Positions 53,619 to 61,789 of a stretch of DNA of 64,000 bases are shown here, piece by piece. Position 1 is the first letter of the stretch; each line of letters starts with the position of its first letter. The notes below the pieces were generated by a model. That model saw only the letters and a list, made by a program, of their open reading frames with translations. It was not told the DNA's origin and ran no database searches. Source of the stretch: SCTM01 sp965279655 (GTDB taxonomy: Bacteria > Pseudomonadota > Alphaproteobacteria > Rhodospirillales > Rhodospirillaceae); the NCBI GenBank assembly GCA_965279655.1, contig OZ257255.1:372001-436000 (forward strand). Reading direction: 5' to 3'. The position numbers were made by a program, and so were the translations under genes.

Positions 53619-54722
53619 ATGTCTGCAATTCGCGTCACAGCGAGGGCCGCCATGGCCATGCTCCTGTGCATCGCCGGCGGCACGCCCGGCCTCGCCCAGC
53701 AGGCGTCCACGATGTCCATCGATCCGGACGGAACAGTCCGCGGGTACGTGGCATCGGCGCCGGTCTCGAATTTCCTGAGCCCGGAGGGAAGGGCGGCCGT
53801 CGCGGAACGGCTCATCAAGGAACCCTCCAGCGCGCCGATGGCGGGCGGCGACGTGAAGGCGATCCGCGCGCGCGGCGAGATGAATGCGAAAGTGACCCTC
53901 GACGCCTGGCTGAAGATATTTCCGTCGAACATCGAGGATGCGACCATCGACGGTGTGCACGTCCTGATCATCACACCCAAGGATGGCATCGATCCCCGCA
54001 ATAGAAATCGCGTGCTCATCAGCGCGCACCAGGGCGGCTTCGTCTACGGCGGGGCCGAGAGCGCGAAGCTTGAAGGTGTGCCGGTCTCGGGTCGCGGCAA
54101 GATCAAGGTGATCGCGGTCGATTACAGCATGGGGCCTGAAGCAAAATTTCCGAAGGCCAGCGAGGAGATGGAAACGGTCTATCGCCACGTGCTGAAGAGC
54201 ACGAAACCGGCCAATGTCGGCCTCTACGGCTGTTCTGCGGGCGGCACGCTCGTGGCGCAGAGCTTGGCGTGGTTTCAGAAGAAGAAACTGCCGACACCGG
54301 GCGCCGCCTCGATCCAGTGTTCCGGCGCGATGGATACCTTCTGGTTTGGCGGCGATTCCAATACCACGATGGGGATCCTCAACGCCCGCGCCGTCCCACC
54401 GCGGCCCTCCGATGCGCCGTCCAGCTTACCGACGGGCTATTTCGGCGGCATCGATCAGAAAGACCCGATGGTGACCCCGGGCATTCATCCTGAGGTGCTG
54501 GCCAAATTTCCCCCGACACTGATCGTCACCGGCACGCGTGACATGGCGATGAGCAACGCCATCACGACCCATGCCGCCCTCCTCAAGGCCGGCGCCGACG
54601 CGCAGCTTTTTGTGCAAGAAGGTATGGGGCACGGCTTCTTTGCCTTCATCCCGGGCATCCCGGAATCAATGGCCGCCTATGACGTAATCTGGAACTTCCT
54701 GGACAAGCATCTCAAGTGGTGA
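53619..54722 (+). CDS. secreted alpha/beta hydrolase, HSL-like, paralogue of the 12.8-kb hydrolase
   Basis: A 367-aa exported esterase-like protein with signal peptide (about 1-28, GTPGLAQQ). The nucleophile elbow is GCSAGG, the acid lies in TGTRDMAMS and the histidine in GMGHGFF. The oxyanion segment reads ISAHQGGFVYGG, whereas its paralogue at 12784-13800 reads NVPGGGFLTG. Shared blocks (ATIDGVHVLIITPKDG, STKPANVGLYGCSAGG, GYFGGID, LDKHLKW) show common descent. It ends the six-gene exported operon and may act on an ester or amide handled by the DUF1592/DUF1552 pair. This is inference. Confidence 0.8.
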   Translation: MSAIRVTARAAMAMLLCIAGGTPGLAQQASTMSIDPDGTVRGYVASAPVSNFLSPEGRAAVAERLIKEPSSAPMAGGDVKAIRARGEMNAKVTLDAWLKIFPSNIEDATIDGVHVLIITPKDGIDPRNRNRVLISAHQGGFVYGGAESAKLEGVPVSGRGKIKVIAVDYSMGPEAKFPKASEEMETVYRHVLKSTKPANVGLYGCSAGGTLVAQSLAWFQKKKLPTPGAASIQCSGAMDTFWFGGDSNTTMGILNARAVPPRPSDAPSSLPTGYFGGIDQKDPMVTPGIHPEVLAKFPPTLIVTGTRDMAMSNAITTHAALLKAGADAQLFVQEGMGHGFFAFIPGIPESMAAYDVIWNFLDKHLKW

Positions 54723-54884
54723 TGCCCCATGCGATTCCGTAATGCGTCCGAATTTGCGCGTACGGATGGTTGAGCGGGGTATGTGGCAAGTCATAGGTGA
54801 AGTTGATCGCCCGTCCATTGTTTCGATTTGAATTCTATAGGTACTCAACCGCATAGTGGCGCGAGATCAGGCGGGGGAAGTATC

Positions 54885-57239
54885 ATGTTGCGCGGCCGGT
54901 TCCTTTCATCAATCGCCATTCTCGCCGTATCGACGGCCATCCAATCGCCCGCGGCATTGGCCGCCGATGAGTTCAGGTTGGAGGAAATAACCGTCACAGC
55001 CCGTAAATCGGCTGAGTCGGTGATGGCCGTTCCGGTGGCCGTAACCGCGATATCGGCCGAAGCGATCCAGAACCGCGGAATCCGAGATCCGCTGGTCGAC
55101 GTCGCGACCTACACACCCGGTTTTTCGTTTCAGAATCAGTCGGGCAACCGAAACGATCGCGGGTTCAAGGTATTCACCGTTCGCGGCATCAATCCCGCGT
55201 CGCCGCAATTCTTCCGGCAGGCGGCCACGGTCTTTGTCGACGGGTCTCCGATTGCCGGCGGCAACGTCGAAGGCATTACCAACATCGAACGGGTGGAAGT
55301 CGTGAAAGGTCCGCAAAGCGCGTACTTCGGACGCGCGACCTTTTCCGGCGCGCTCAACTACATCACGCGTTCCCCGGGGAACGAATATGCCGCCAGTGCC
55401 GATCTCACCGTGGCGTCGTGGGGTACGACGGATATCTATCTCGCGGCGGAAGGGCCGATCGTCGACGACAAACTCTCGGTGCGCATTTCCGGCCACGCCT
55501 ACCATACGGGTGGCCAGTACACGAACATCATGTGGCCGCAGGATCGGAAGCTGGGCGGCCGCGATACGAAATCGATTTCTGTCACGTTTGCGGCAACGCC
55601 GACGGATCAGTTGAAGGTGAAAGCGTTCGTGAACATTTGGCGCGACGATGACGGTCCGCCGTCGAACGCTGCGTACAACGCCGACAACGGCTTTAACTGC
55701 AACGCCGGCGCGGCGCCGACGACCGTGCGCAACTACATCTGCGGACCGATCAGTGTGGCGCCGGAGAACACGCGGGTGCAGAACACTGTCATCAGCGCGG
55801 CCGCTTATCAGGCCCTGTTCACCTCGCCGACGGCCGCGAACGGGGCGGATTTCCTGACTCATTTCGGATTGAAGCGCGATGCGCGGCAAGCGCACATATA
55901 TCTCGATTACACCTTGCAGAATGACTACGTGCTCTCGGGCAACGCCGCCTACGACAAGAGCACCTGGTACTTCCTGACGGATACGGTGTTCCGCGACACG
56001 CGGAATGTGCCCAATGCAAACTTTGGACGCATCGCGAACGTTCTGCCGTATTACTCACGAACGGCCTACAACGGAGCGAATGAGAGCGATCATACCGCGG
56101 AAGTGCGGCTGACATCGCCACGGTCAGACCGCTTCAAGTGGATGGCCGGAACCAACTACCTGTACCTCGAGAACCTGGCCTCCCTGTCCTCGTTCCAGAT
56201 CACCGGCTTGGCCCCAGGGAATCCGGCCAGCAGCGCTCCATTCTACGCCCGTACGATCGGTGTCTTCGGCTCGATGAGCTATGAACTCGGCGGCGGGTTC
56301 TCGATCACCGGCGAGGCTCGGTATCAGTGGGACACGCTGCATAGCGAGGCGAATTTCGGCGCCGTTGTTGCGCACGACACGTTCAAGGCGTTCACCCCGC
56401 GCGTCAGCGTCCAATATCAGCCGACCAGCGATCTGACGATCTATGGCTCCTACGCCGAAGGCACCCGGCCGGGCGAGTTCAATACGTCGTTCTTCTCCCT
56501 GACTCCGTTCCAGCAAGCTCAGATCGTCGCGGCCACCGGGGTGGCCGTCTCGGTGCCGGAAGAGAGAATGCGGATGGGTGAACTCGGCGTGAAGGGCCTC
56601 TTCCTTGATGGCCGGCTCCGCATCCTGGCCGACATTTACTATGGGTATTGGAAAAACCGTCACCTGAACAATCAGATCTCGCTGCTGCGTCCGGACGGTA
56701 CATTTGACAGGACGCAGCCGATCATCAGCGGCGGCGGTGAGGTGCGGCTGAAGGGGTTCGAACTCGAGGTTGAAGGCCGGATCGCCCCGGAATTGACCCT
56801 CGAAGGAACCCTCAGCATCGCGGGATCCGAGGTGGTCAAGACGTTCTGCACGGATTGCATCACCATCACCGGCAATCGGACTCCGGTCGGAACTCAACTC
56901 CCGACCTATCCCAAGGTGAAGGGCACCTTGTCGGGGACCTATCAGCGGCCGGTGTTTGATGACACCGACGGCTACATCCGCGTGGACTACATCTATACCG
57001 GCAAGATCTACGACACCGAGGCCAACGTGGCTTGGCTGGTTCCGCGGTCGACCATCAACATGCGCGTAGGCCTGGAGCGCGGCAACACGCGCTTCGAAGT
57101 CTATGGGACGAACATCACGGACAATCGCAGTCCGTCGGCATTCGCGAAGGCGACGGATAACCTCACCGGGGGCAATACCATCACGCTCAGTCTGGCGGAC
57201 AAGGCAAGCTACGGGCTTCGTCTGTCGACGAAATTCTAA
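54885..57239 (+). CDS. TonB-dependent receptor
   Basis: Outer-membrane receptor of 784 aa. The ATG at 54885 with GGGGGAAG upstream starts a signal peptide ending AALAAD; an earlier in-frame start is less likely. TonB box LEEITVTARK is followed by the plug, with FTVRGINPASPQFFRQAATV and VVKGPQSAYFGRATFSGALN, and a barrel ending YGLRLSTKF. It resembles the receptor at 58390-60720, especially in the shared KGPQSAxFGRATFSGA block, so the two are tandem paralogues flanking a bicupin gene. Substrate unknown; neighbours suggest an aromatic or plant compound. Confidence 0.92.
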   Translation: MLRGRFLSSIAILAVSTAIQSPAALAADEFRLEEITVTARKSAESVMAVPVAVTAISAEAIQNRGIRDPLVDVATYTPGFSFQNQSGNRNDRGFKVFTVRGINPASPQFFRQAATVFVDGSPIAGGNVEGITNIERVEVVKGPQSAYFGRATFSGALNYITRSPGNEYAASADLTVASWGTTDIYLAAEGPIVDDKLSVRISGHAYHTGGQYTNIMWPQDRKLGGRDTKSISVTFAATPTDQLKVKAFVNIWRDDDGPPSNAAYNADNGFNCNAGAAPTTVRNYICGPISVAPENTRVQNTVISAAAYQALFTSPTAANGADFLTHFGLKRDARQAHIYLDYTLQNDYVLSGNAAYDKSTWYFLTDTVFRDTRNVPNANFGRIANVLPYYSRTAYNGANESDHTAEVRLTSPRSDRFKWMAGTNYLYLENLASLSSFQITGLAPGNPASSAPFYARTIGVFGSMSYELGGGFSITGEARYQWDTLHSEANFGAVVAHDTFKAFTPRVSVQYQPTSDLTIYGSYAEGTRPGEFNTSFFSLTPFQQAQIVAATGVAVSVPEERMRMGELGVKGLFLDGRLRILADIYYGYWKNRHLNNQISLLRPDGTFDRTQPIISGGGEVRLKGFELEVEGRIAPELTLEGTLSIAGSEVVKTFCTDCITITGNRTPVGTQLPTYPKVKGTLSGTYQRPVFDDTDGYIRVDYIYTGKIYDTEANVAWLVPRSTINMRVGLERGNTRFEVYGTNITDNRSPSAFAKATDNLTGGNTITLSLADKASYGLRLSTKF

Positions 57240-57337
57240 GCAGGCTGCGACGCTCCCGCGTTCTGCAGACGATATGGAAAGCACGCATAAGAGGAACTGA
57301 CGGCCGCGTTTACCGCACGACATCGAAGGGGACAGCC

Positions 57338-58219
57338 ATGCTTCGTCAAATCTTAAGCGCATGTATTTTGGTCGCTCTTGCCGCGCTGCCGGTCATCGCC
57401 GCGCCGGCAAAGGCCGCCGAACCGAAGTACTGGCGTGACGGCAAGACGCTTGAGGCCGTGCCCTACGCGGCATGGGAGGCGGGTGGCAAGGTAACTGTGG
57501 TCGTCGGTAAGGACGCCGTCGCAAAGGCGCCGAGCAATGCCGCGAAGTACACGGTGAAGACCGTCAAGTGGCCCACCGCCACCGTGAAGGTCCTGGAATT
57601 CACCAAGGCCGGCGGCGGCGTACTCTACAACCTGTCCGACGAAACGCACCTCTTCGTCTACAAGGGCTCCTTGCAAGCGAACGTGAGCGGCACGCCGACG
57701 ACGCTCAAGGAAAAGGACGTCGGCGCCGGGCTGTCCGGTACGCTGCGCAACGCCGGTGCCCCAGAGGACACTCTGGTCGTGGCCTATGTGATTAGTCCCC
57801 CCAGCACCGAGGACCTGAAACCAACTGTGGTTCGTGCAGAGAGCGCGTTCTATGGCGCGCGCGGTGCCACGTATGGTGCCCAGGCCGCTACGCCGACCCC
57901 GCCCGCCGATAGAAAGCCCGACGACACGATCGTCAGACGCTACGTGTTTCCGGGAAACACCGTTCGCTTTGCGCAGATGTTCCCGAACAAGATTTCTCCC
58001 CCGTCGACCGGTTCAATGGACAACTACATCTATATCTTCGAGGGGCACGTTCAATACCAGCAGGGTGGCGAAACCTATCAGGCCTATGCCGGCGACTTCC
58101 TCCGCCAGGAATCTGGCACGATCCATGAATGGGATCAGAAGCACGGCGCGAAGTTCGTGGCCAGCAGTGCCTTGCCGATGGGTAAGACAGAGCGGATGGA
58201 TCCGTCCAAAATCAATTAG
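57338..58219 (+). CDS. secreted bicupin-like protein
   Basis: A 293-aa exported protein with signal peptide (about 1-28, APAKAAEP). Two cupin-like halves are visible. The first (about 65-155) has VLEFTKAGGGVLYNLSDETH and VYKGSLQANVSG. The second (about 195-280) has FPGNTVRFAQMFPNKISPP, YIYIFEGHVQYQQGGETYQA and SGTIHEWDQKHGAKF. Histidine/glutamate ligands typical of metal cupins are sparse in the first half and partly kept in the second. It lies between two TonB receptors. Downstream non-coding DNA (58233-58311) preserves a broken second copy of its C-terminus. Confidence 0.75.
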   Translation: MLRQILSACILVALAALPVIAAPAKAAEPKYWRDGKTLEAVPYAAWEAGGKVTVVVGKDAVAKAPSNAAKYTVKTVKWPTATVKVLEFTKAGGGVLYNLSDETHLFVYKGSLQANVSGTPTTLKEKDVGAGLSGTLRNAGAPEDTLVVAYVISPPSTEDLKPTVVRAESAFYGARGATYGAQAATPTPPADRKPDDTIVRRYVFPGNTVRFAQMFPNKISPPSTGSMDNYIYIFEGHVQYQQGGETYQAYAGDFLRQESGTIHEWDQKHGAKFVASSALPMGKTERMDPSKIN

Positions 58220-58232
58220 GGTCGGAACCGGA

Positions 58233-58311
58233 AAGACGGGCGCCAGGTTTGCCGCACGCAGCAAGTTGCCAAGGAGTGACCAAGCGGATGGATCCCGCTG
58301 AGATCAAACAA
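58233..58311 (+). pseudogene. relic of a second cupin gene 3' end
   Basis: Translation of 58233-58271 gives KTGARFAARSKLP, matching 8 of 13 residues of KHGAKFVASSALP near the end of the intact cupin. After a frameshift, 58279-58308 gives TKRMDPAEIK against TERMDPSKIN, including a shared GCGGATGGATCC string. No intact gene remains. It probably records duplication and decay, or recombination between cupin copies. Confidence 0.6.
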
Positions 58312-58389
58312 GAGTCACGTCGCGTGCCTTGAGGGGGGCCTCGCGAACTTCTGTCGTCGCAATCTCAATCAAACTATCGGGGCAAGAAA

Positions 58390-60720
58390 ATGAATTTCCG
58401 TTCGAAACTCGCGGTCACCGCGTGCTGCTTGGTGGTGGCGCCGCTTCCGGCTTTCGCTCAACTCGAAGAGATCACGGTTACGGCCCGCAAGACCTCCGAG
58501 AGCCTGCAAACGGCTCCGCTGTCGATCACGGCCTTCACCGGTATGCAGATGGAGGAGCACGGTATCAACAACCTGCAGGACCTGCAGTTGTTCACGCCGG
58601 GCATGAGCTTCTTTTCCTTCGGCAACCGCGCCTACGGACAGATCACGTTCCGTGGGATGAACAACGCAAATATCCTCGATCCGACGACCGAGAACGCCTC
58701 GCTGTTCATCGACGGCGTGTACTACCCCGGTGCGATCCCTTCGGTGTCGCTGGAAGATCTGGGCCGCGCCGAGGTCATCAAGGGCCCGCAAAGCGCGATG
58801 TTCGGCCGCGCGACGTTCTCCGGTGCCATCAACCTGATCTCCAACGAGCCGACCGATACGTTCACCGGCAGGATCAAGGCCGAGGCCGCGATGTACAAAG
58901 AGTACAAGCTGAGCGCCAACCTGAGCGGCCCGCTTGTCGCGGATAAGCTGAAGGGCACGCTATTTGTGAGCGGCCACACCTTCGGCGGCGACTATAAGAA
59001 CCAAACCGGCGATGGCCGTATCGGCAAGCAGAAGGATTTGTTTACGTCCGCGCGCCTCGTCTTCACGCCGAGCGATACGTTGCGGGTCAGCGGACGCGTC
59101 AACTATGTCAAGACACGGGACGGGATCGCGCGACGCCAGTTGATCGGTGCGTCGCAACACAACTGCGGTCCGTTCGGCGGCACGAATCGCGGCGGTCTGA
59201 CCACGTATTATTGCGGCGCGGCGAACTTCAACCCGAACGCGATCGCCTTGAACGGACGCTTTCCGCAGGCCGCCAAAACCGCCCTCGGTCACCCGGATTT
59301 CAAGGACGGCCTTGAGCGCAGCTTTTGGCACGGCTCGGTGATGATCGATTGGGACATCTTCGGCGAACACACCCTGTCGAGCTTGACCGGTTACTCGAAG
59401 GAAAAGTATCTCGTCGCTCTGGACTCCGATCACAGCTCCATCGACCAGCAGTACAACTGGCAAGATTCCGACACGTCGGTCTGGAGCCAGGAACTTCGCA
59501 TCACCTCACCGACGGGGCGGCGGCTTGGCTATAGCTTCGGCGGGTCGTACTTCTATCAGGACCGCATCTTCAGCTCGCTGTTCGTTGCTGGCCCTCGGGA
59601 CCCGGATGTCCTGCGCGGGATACGGCAACCTGGGTTCTTCGGTCCCCCGGTGCCTCGCGGCGGACAAATCAAGAACCACTCCGTCTTCGGTTCGGCAAAC
59701 TACAACATCACCGATCAGCTGAACTTCTCGGTCGAAGCCCGCTGGCAGCGCGACCAGCAGGACACCATTCAGGTCGGCGGCCTGCCGCTGATCCTCGTGA
59801 CGAAGTCGTTTCTGCCGCGCTTTATTCTCGACTACAAGCCGACCGACGACCTCACCTTCTACTTCAACGCTGCGAAAGGTAACAAGCCAACGCAAGCGAA
59901 CGTGCAAGTATCGCAGACGACCCCTGCGCGCCAACAGGTTCTCAGGGATCTCTTTCGGTTGGAGTATGTCGCGCCCGAGGAAACGGCGTGGACATACGAA
60001 GTCGGCGCCAAGACGAGGCTTTGGGACAACCGCGTCACATTCAATCTCGCCGCGTACATGATCAAGTGGAAGGGGAAGCAAGGGCGCGTGCTGGTGTCTT
60101 ATGACTTCAACGGCAACGGTGTCATCGATGCGACGTTGACTGGCGTCGATCGTGAATCTTTCGGCGGGTCGCTGGTCAGCAACGGCAACGCGCGCAATAT
60201 CGGCCTCGAAGCCGTGGTGCAGGCGCAACTTACCGATGAATGGACCGTCGGCGCCTCCGGCTCCATCCTCGACAACAAGTTCGATAAGTTCAGGGACGAG
60301 GTGTACAACGACCTGTTCGGCACCTACGACATCGGTGACAAGGTCGAGCCTCGCGTGGCACGCTGGAACGCCACGTTGACGACGTCCTATCGCGCCCCGC
60401 TCAACGAGACCTACGAGTGGTTCGTAAGTGCCGATGCGACCTTCACCGGCCGGCGTTACGATTACCTGTGGAACCTGGCGTATTCGGCCGCGAAGACGAC
60501 GGTGAACATGCAGGTGGGCATCGAGTCCGGCGACCTCACGCTCACGCTGTTCGGGAAGAATGTTTTCGACAACCTCATCCCGAACTCCGTCGAGCGCACC
60601 AGTCAGACGGTGGTGAACGTCTCGCCCGCGGGTGCGGTAACCACACGGTCCGCCTACGCGATCACCGGAGATCTGGCGAACCGACGCCAATTCGGCATCA
60701 GGGCTGCCTACAAGTTCTAG
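58390..60720 (+). CDS. TonB-dependent receptor
   Basis: Outer-membrane receptor of 776 aa. A signal peptide (about 1-25, PAFAQ) is followed at once by TonB box LEEITVTARKTSESLQ. The plug has ITFRGMNNANILDPTTENAS and VIKGPQSAMFGRATFSGAIN, and the barrel ends FGIRAAYKF. It is paralogous to the receptor at 54885-57239. A GC-rich hairpin just after the stop (60727-60766) likely ends its transcript. With the bicupin and the downstream cupin-cytochrome and molybdenum enzyme, it may import the substrate oxidised in the periplasm. Confidence 0.92.
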   Translation: MNFRSKLAVTACCLVVAPLPAFAQLEEITVTARKTSESLQTAPLSITAFTGMQMEEHGINNLQDLQLFTPGMSFFSFGNRAYGQITFRGMNNANILDPTTENASLFIDGVYYPGAIPSVSLEDLGRAEVIKGPQSAMFGRATFSGAINLISNEPTDTFTGRIKAEAAMYKEYKLSANLSGPLVADKLKGTLFVSGHTFGGDYKNQTGDGRIGKQKDLFTSARLVFTPSDTLRVSGRVNYVKTRDGIARRQLIGASQHNCGPFGGTNRGGLTTYYCGAANFNPNAIALNGRFPQAAKTALGHPDFKDGLERSFWHGSVMIDWDIFGEHTLSSLTGYSKEKYLVALDSDHSSIDQQYNWQDSDTSVWSQELRITSPTGRRLGYSFGGSYFYQDRIFSSLFVAGPRDPDVLRGIRQPGFFGPPVPRGGQIKNHSVFGSANYNITDQLNFSVEARWQRDQQDTIQVGGLPLILVTKSFLPRFILDYKPTDDLTFYFNAAKGNKPTQANVQVSQTTPARQQVLRDLFRLEYVAPEETAWTYEVGAKTRLWDNRVTFNLAAYMIKWKGKQGRVLVSYDFNGNGVIDATLTGVDRESFGGSLVSNGNARNIGLEAVVQAQLTDEWTVGASGSILDNKFDKFRDEVYNDLFGTYDIGDKVEPRVARWNATLTTSYRAPLNETYEWFVSADATFTGRRYDYLWNLAYSAAKTTVNMQVGIESGDLTLTLFGKNVFDNLIPNSVERTSQTVVNVSPAGAVTTRSAYAITGDLANRRQFGIRAAYKF

Positions 60721-60726
60721 CGGTTT

Positions 60727-60766
60727 CCGCTGGGGACGCGTCGCTTTGGCAGCGTGTCCCCAGCGG
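60727..60766 (+). terminator. GC-rich hairpin after the second tandem TonB receptor gene
   Basis: CCGCTGGGGAC (60727-60737) pairs perfectly with GTCCCCAGCGG (60756-60766) and can extend inward by several GC/GU pairs. It starts 7 bases after the stop codon and is followed by TCTT. Likely a terminator despite the short T-run. Confidence 0.65.
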
Positions 60767-60800
60767 TCTTCACCATCTCCCTGGCGACTAAATCCAGCCT

Positions 60801-60841
60801 GCGAGTCCATCGCGGCCATGATCCTCAGATTTGTCGTTCCC
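60801..60841 (+). pseudogene. relic of a TetR-like gene 3' end
   Basis: These 41 bases match the final codons of the intact TetR gene (15609-15649) at 36 positions and encode CESIAAMILRFVVP against RESITAMILRFVVP. The relic has no upstream regulator sequence and no stop at the matching point. It is best explained as the remaining tail of a related regulator gene removed by deletion or rearrangement. Confidence 0.6.
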
Positions 60842-60922
60842 GAGACAGGCGCGAATATCCTTGCGGCGCCCCGCGAACAGGTTGCACCCTCGGGCCGAAG
60901 CCGTTCTGCCGGGGAGACGCTC

Positions 60923-61657
60923 GTGAAATTCGCCACGATGACTTTCGGACTCATGGTTTGCGGCGGCATGTGCGCGTTCGCGCAAGCGCCGGCGAACCGG
61001 CCCGCGCCGGTCACCGTTGACTCCACCGCGCCTGTCGTCCGATCCGCCGACGTCCCGAAGCAGCGGACCGCGTTCTATCGCGTCGACGGCAAGCCGGTCG
61101 TCAAAAGCGGAGCGGACGTTGCGCTGGCCCCGGCCAATGCGCTCATCATCCAATTCGAGGATTTTCCGCTGGGGGGGCGCGCGGGGTTTCGCCGCATCAC
61201 CATCCCGAAGGGCCGGGCCTACATTCCGCACGGCGGAACGGACATGGTGGGTTATCTGGTGCAGGGCAAGCTCGGCTTGAAACTCGGGAAAGTGGTGACC
61301 GAGGTGGGGGTTGGGGATACCTGGCGCAGGATTGCCCTGCAGGACAATCTCTACACGGCGATCGAGGAAGTCGTGATCCTCGAATCTGAAGCGGCGCCGG
61401 ATCGGCGCGACGTCGCCACGCTCTACACGCAAACCTGCGCCAGCTGTCACGGCCTTTCTGGTGAAGGAACGGAGCGCGGCCTGCCGCTGCGCAAGGAAGG
61501 CGATCCCGCCAAAATCGGCACGATCATTGAGCACGGACGCGGCCAAATGCAGCCGCTCCGCGGCGTGCTGAGTGGGGAGGAGATCGCCCAGGTCTCTGCT
61601 TATGTTGCCAAATTCAGCACCGTCGCAGCCGCGCCCTCGACGCCCCCCAAGCGGTAG
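60923..61657 (+). CDS. exported cupin-cytochrome c fusion protein
   Basis: A 244-aa exported protein. GTG 60923 has GGGGAG 6 bases upstream and starts a signal peptide (about 1-23, CAFAQA). A cupin-like domain follows (about 60-150: FRRITIPKGRAYIPHGGTDM, VGYLVQGKLGLKLG). The C-terminal third is a small class I cytochrome c with heme site CASCHG near 173-178 and likely axial methionine in GQMQPLRG. It lies 132 bases before a Tat-exported molybdenum hydroxylase subunit, for which a c-type cytochrome is the usual electron acceptor. The cupin part may sense or bind a ligand; role unknown. Confidence 0.75.
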   Translation: MKFATMTFGLMVCGGMCAFAQAPANRPAPVTVDSTAPVVRSADVPKQRTAFYRVDGKPVVKSGADVALAPANALIIQFEDFPLGGRAGFRRITIPKGRAYIPHGGTDMVGYLVQGKLGLKLGKVVTEVGVGDTWRRIALQDNLYTAIEEVVILESEAAPDRRDVATLYTQTCASCHGLSGEGTERGLPLRKEGDPAKIGTIIEHGRGQMQPLRGVLSGEEIAQVSAYVAKFSTVAAAPSTPPKR

Positions 61658-61789
61658 CCCTCCAGACCTTTGCTCGCCTCCATAACGGAGTAACATACCG
61701 CCGGGCCTCTTTGGCAGTTGCGGGCCCTTGTCCGAGGATCATGCTCGGCTGCGATCTTGCGCCTCATGATTGGGCTGGGAATGGTCTTC

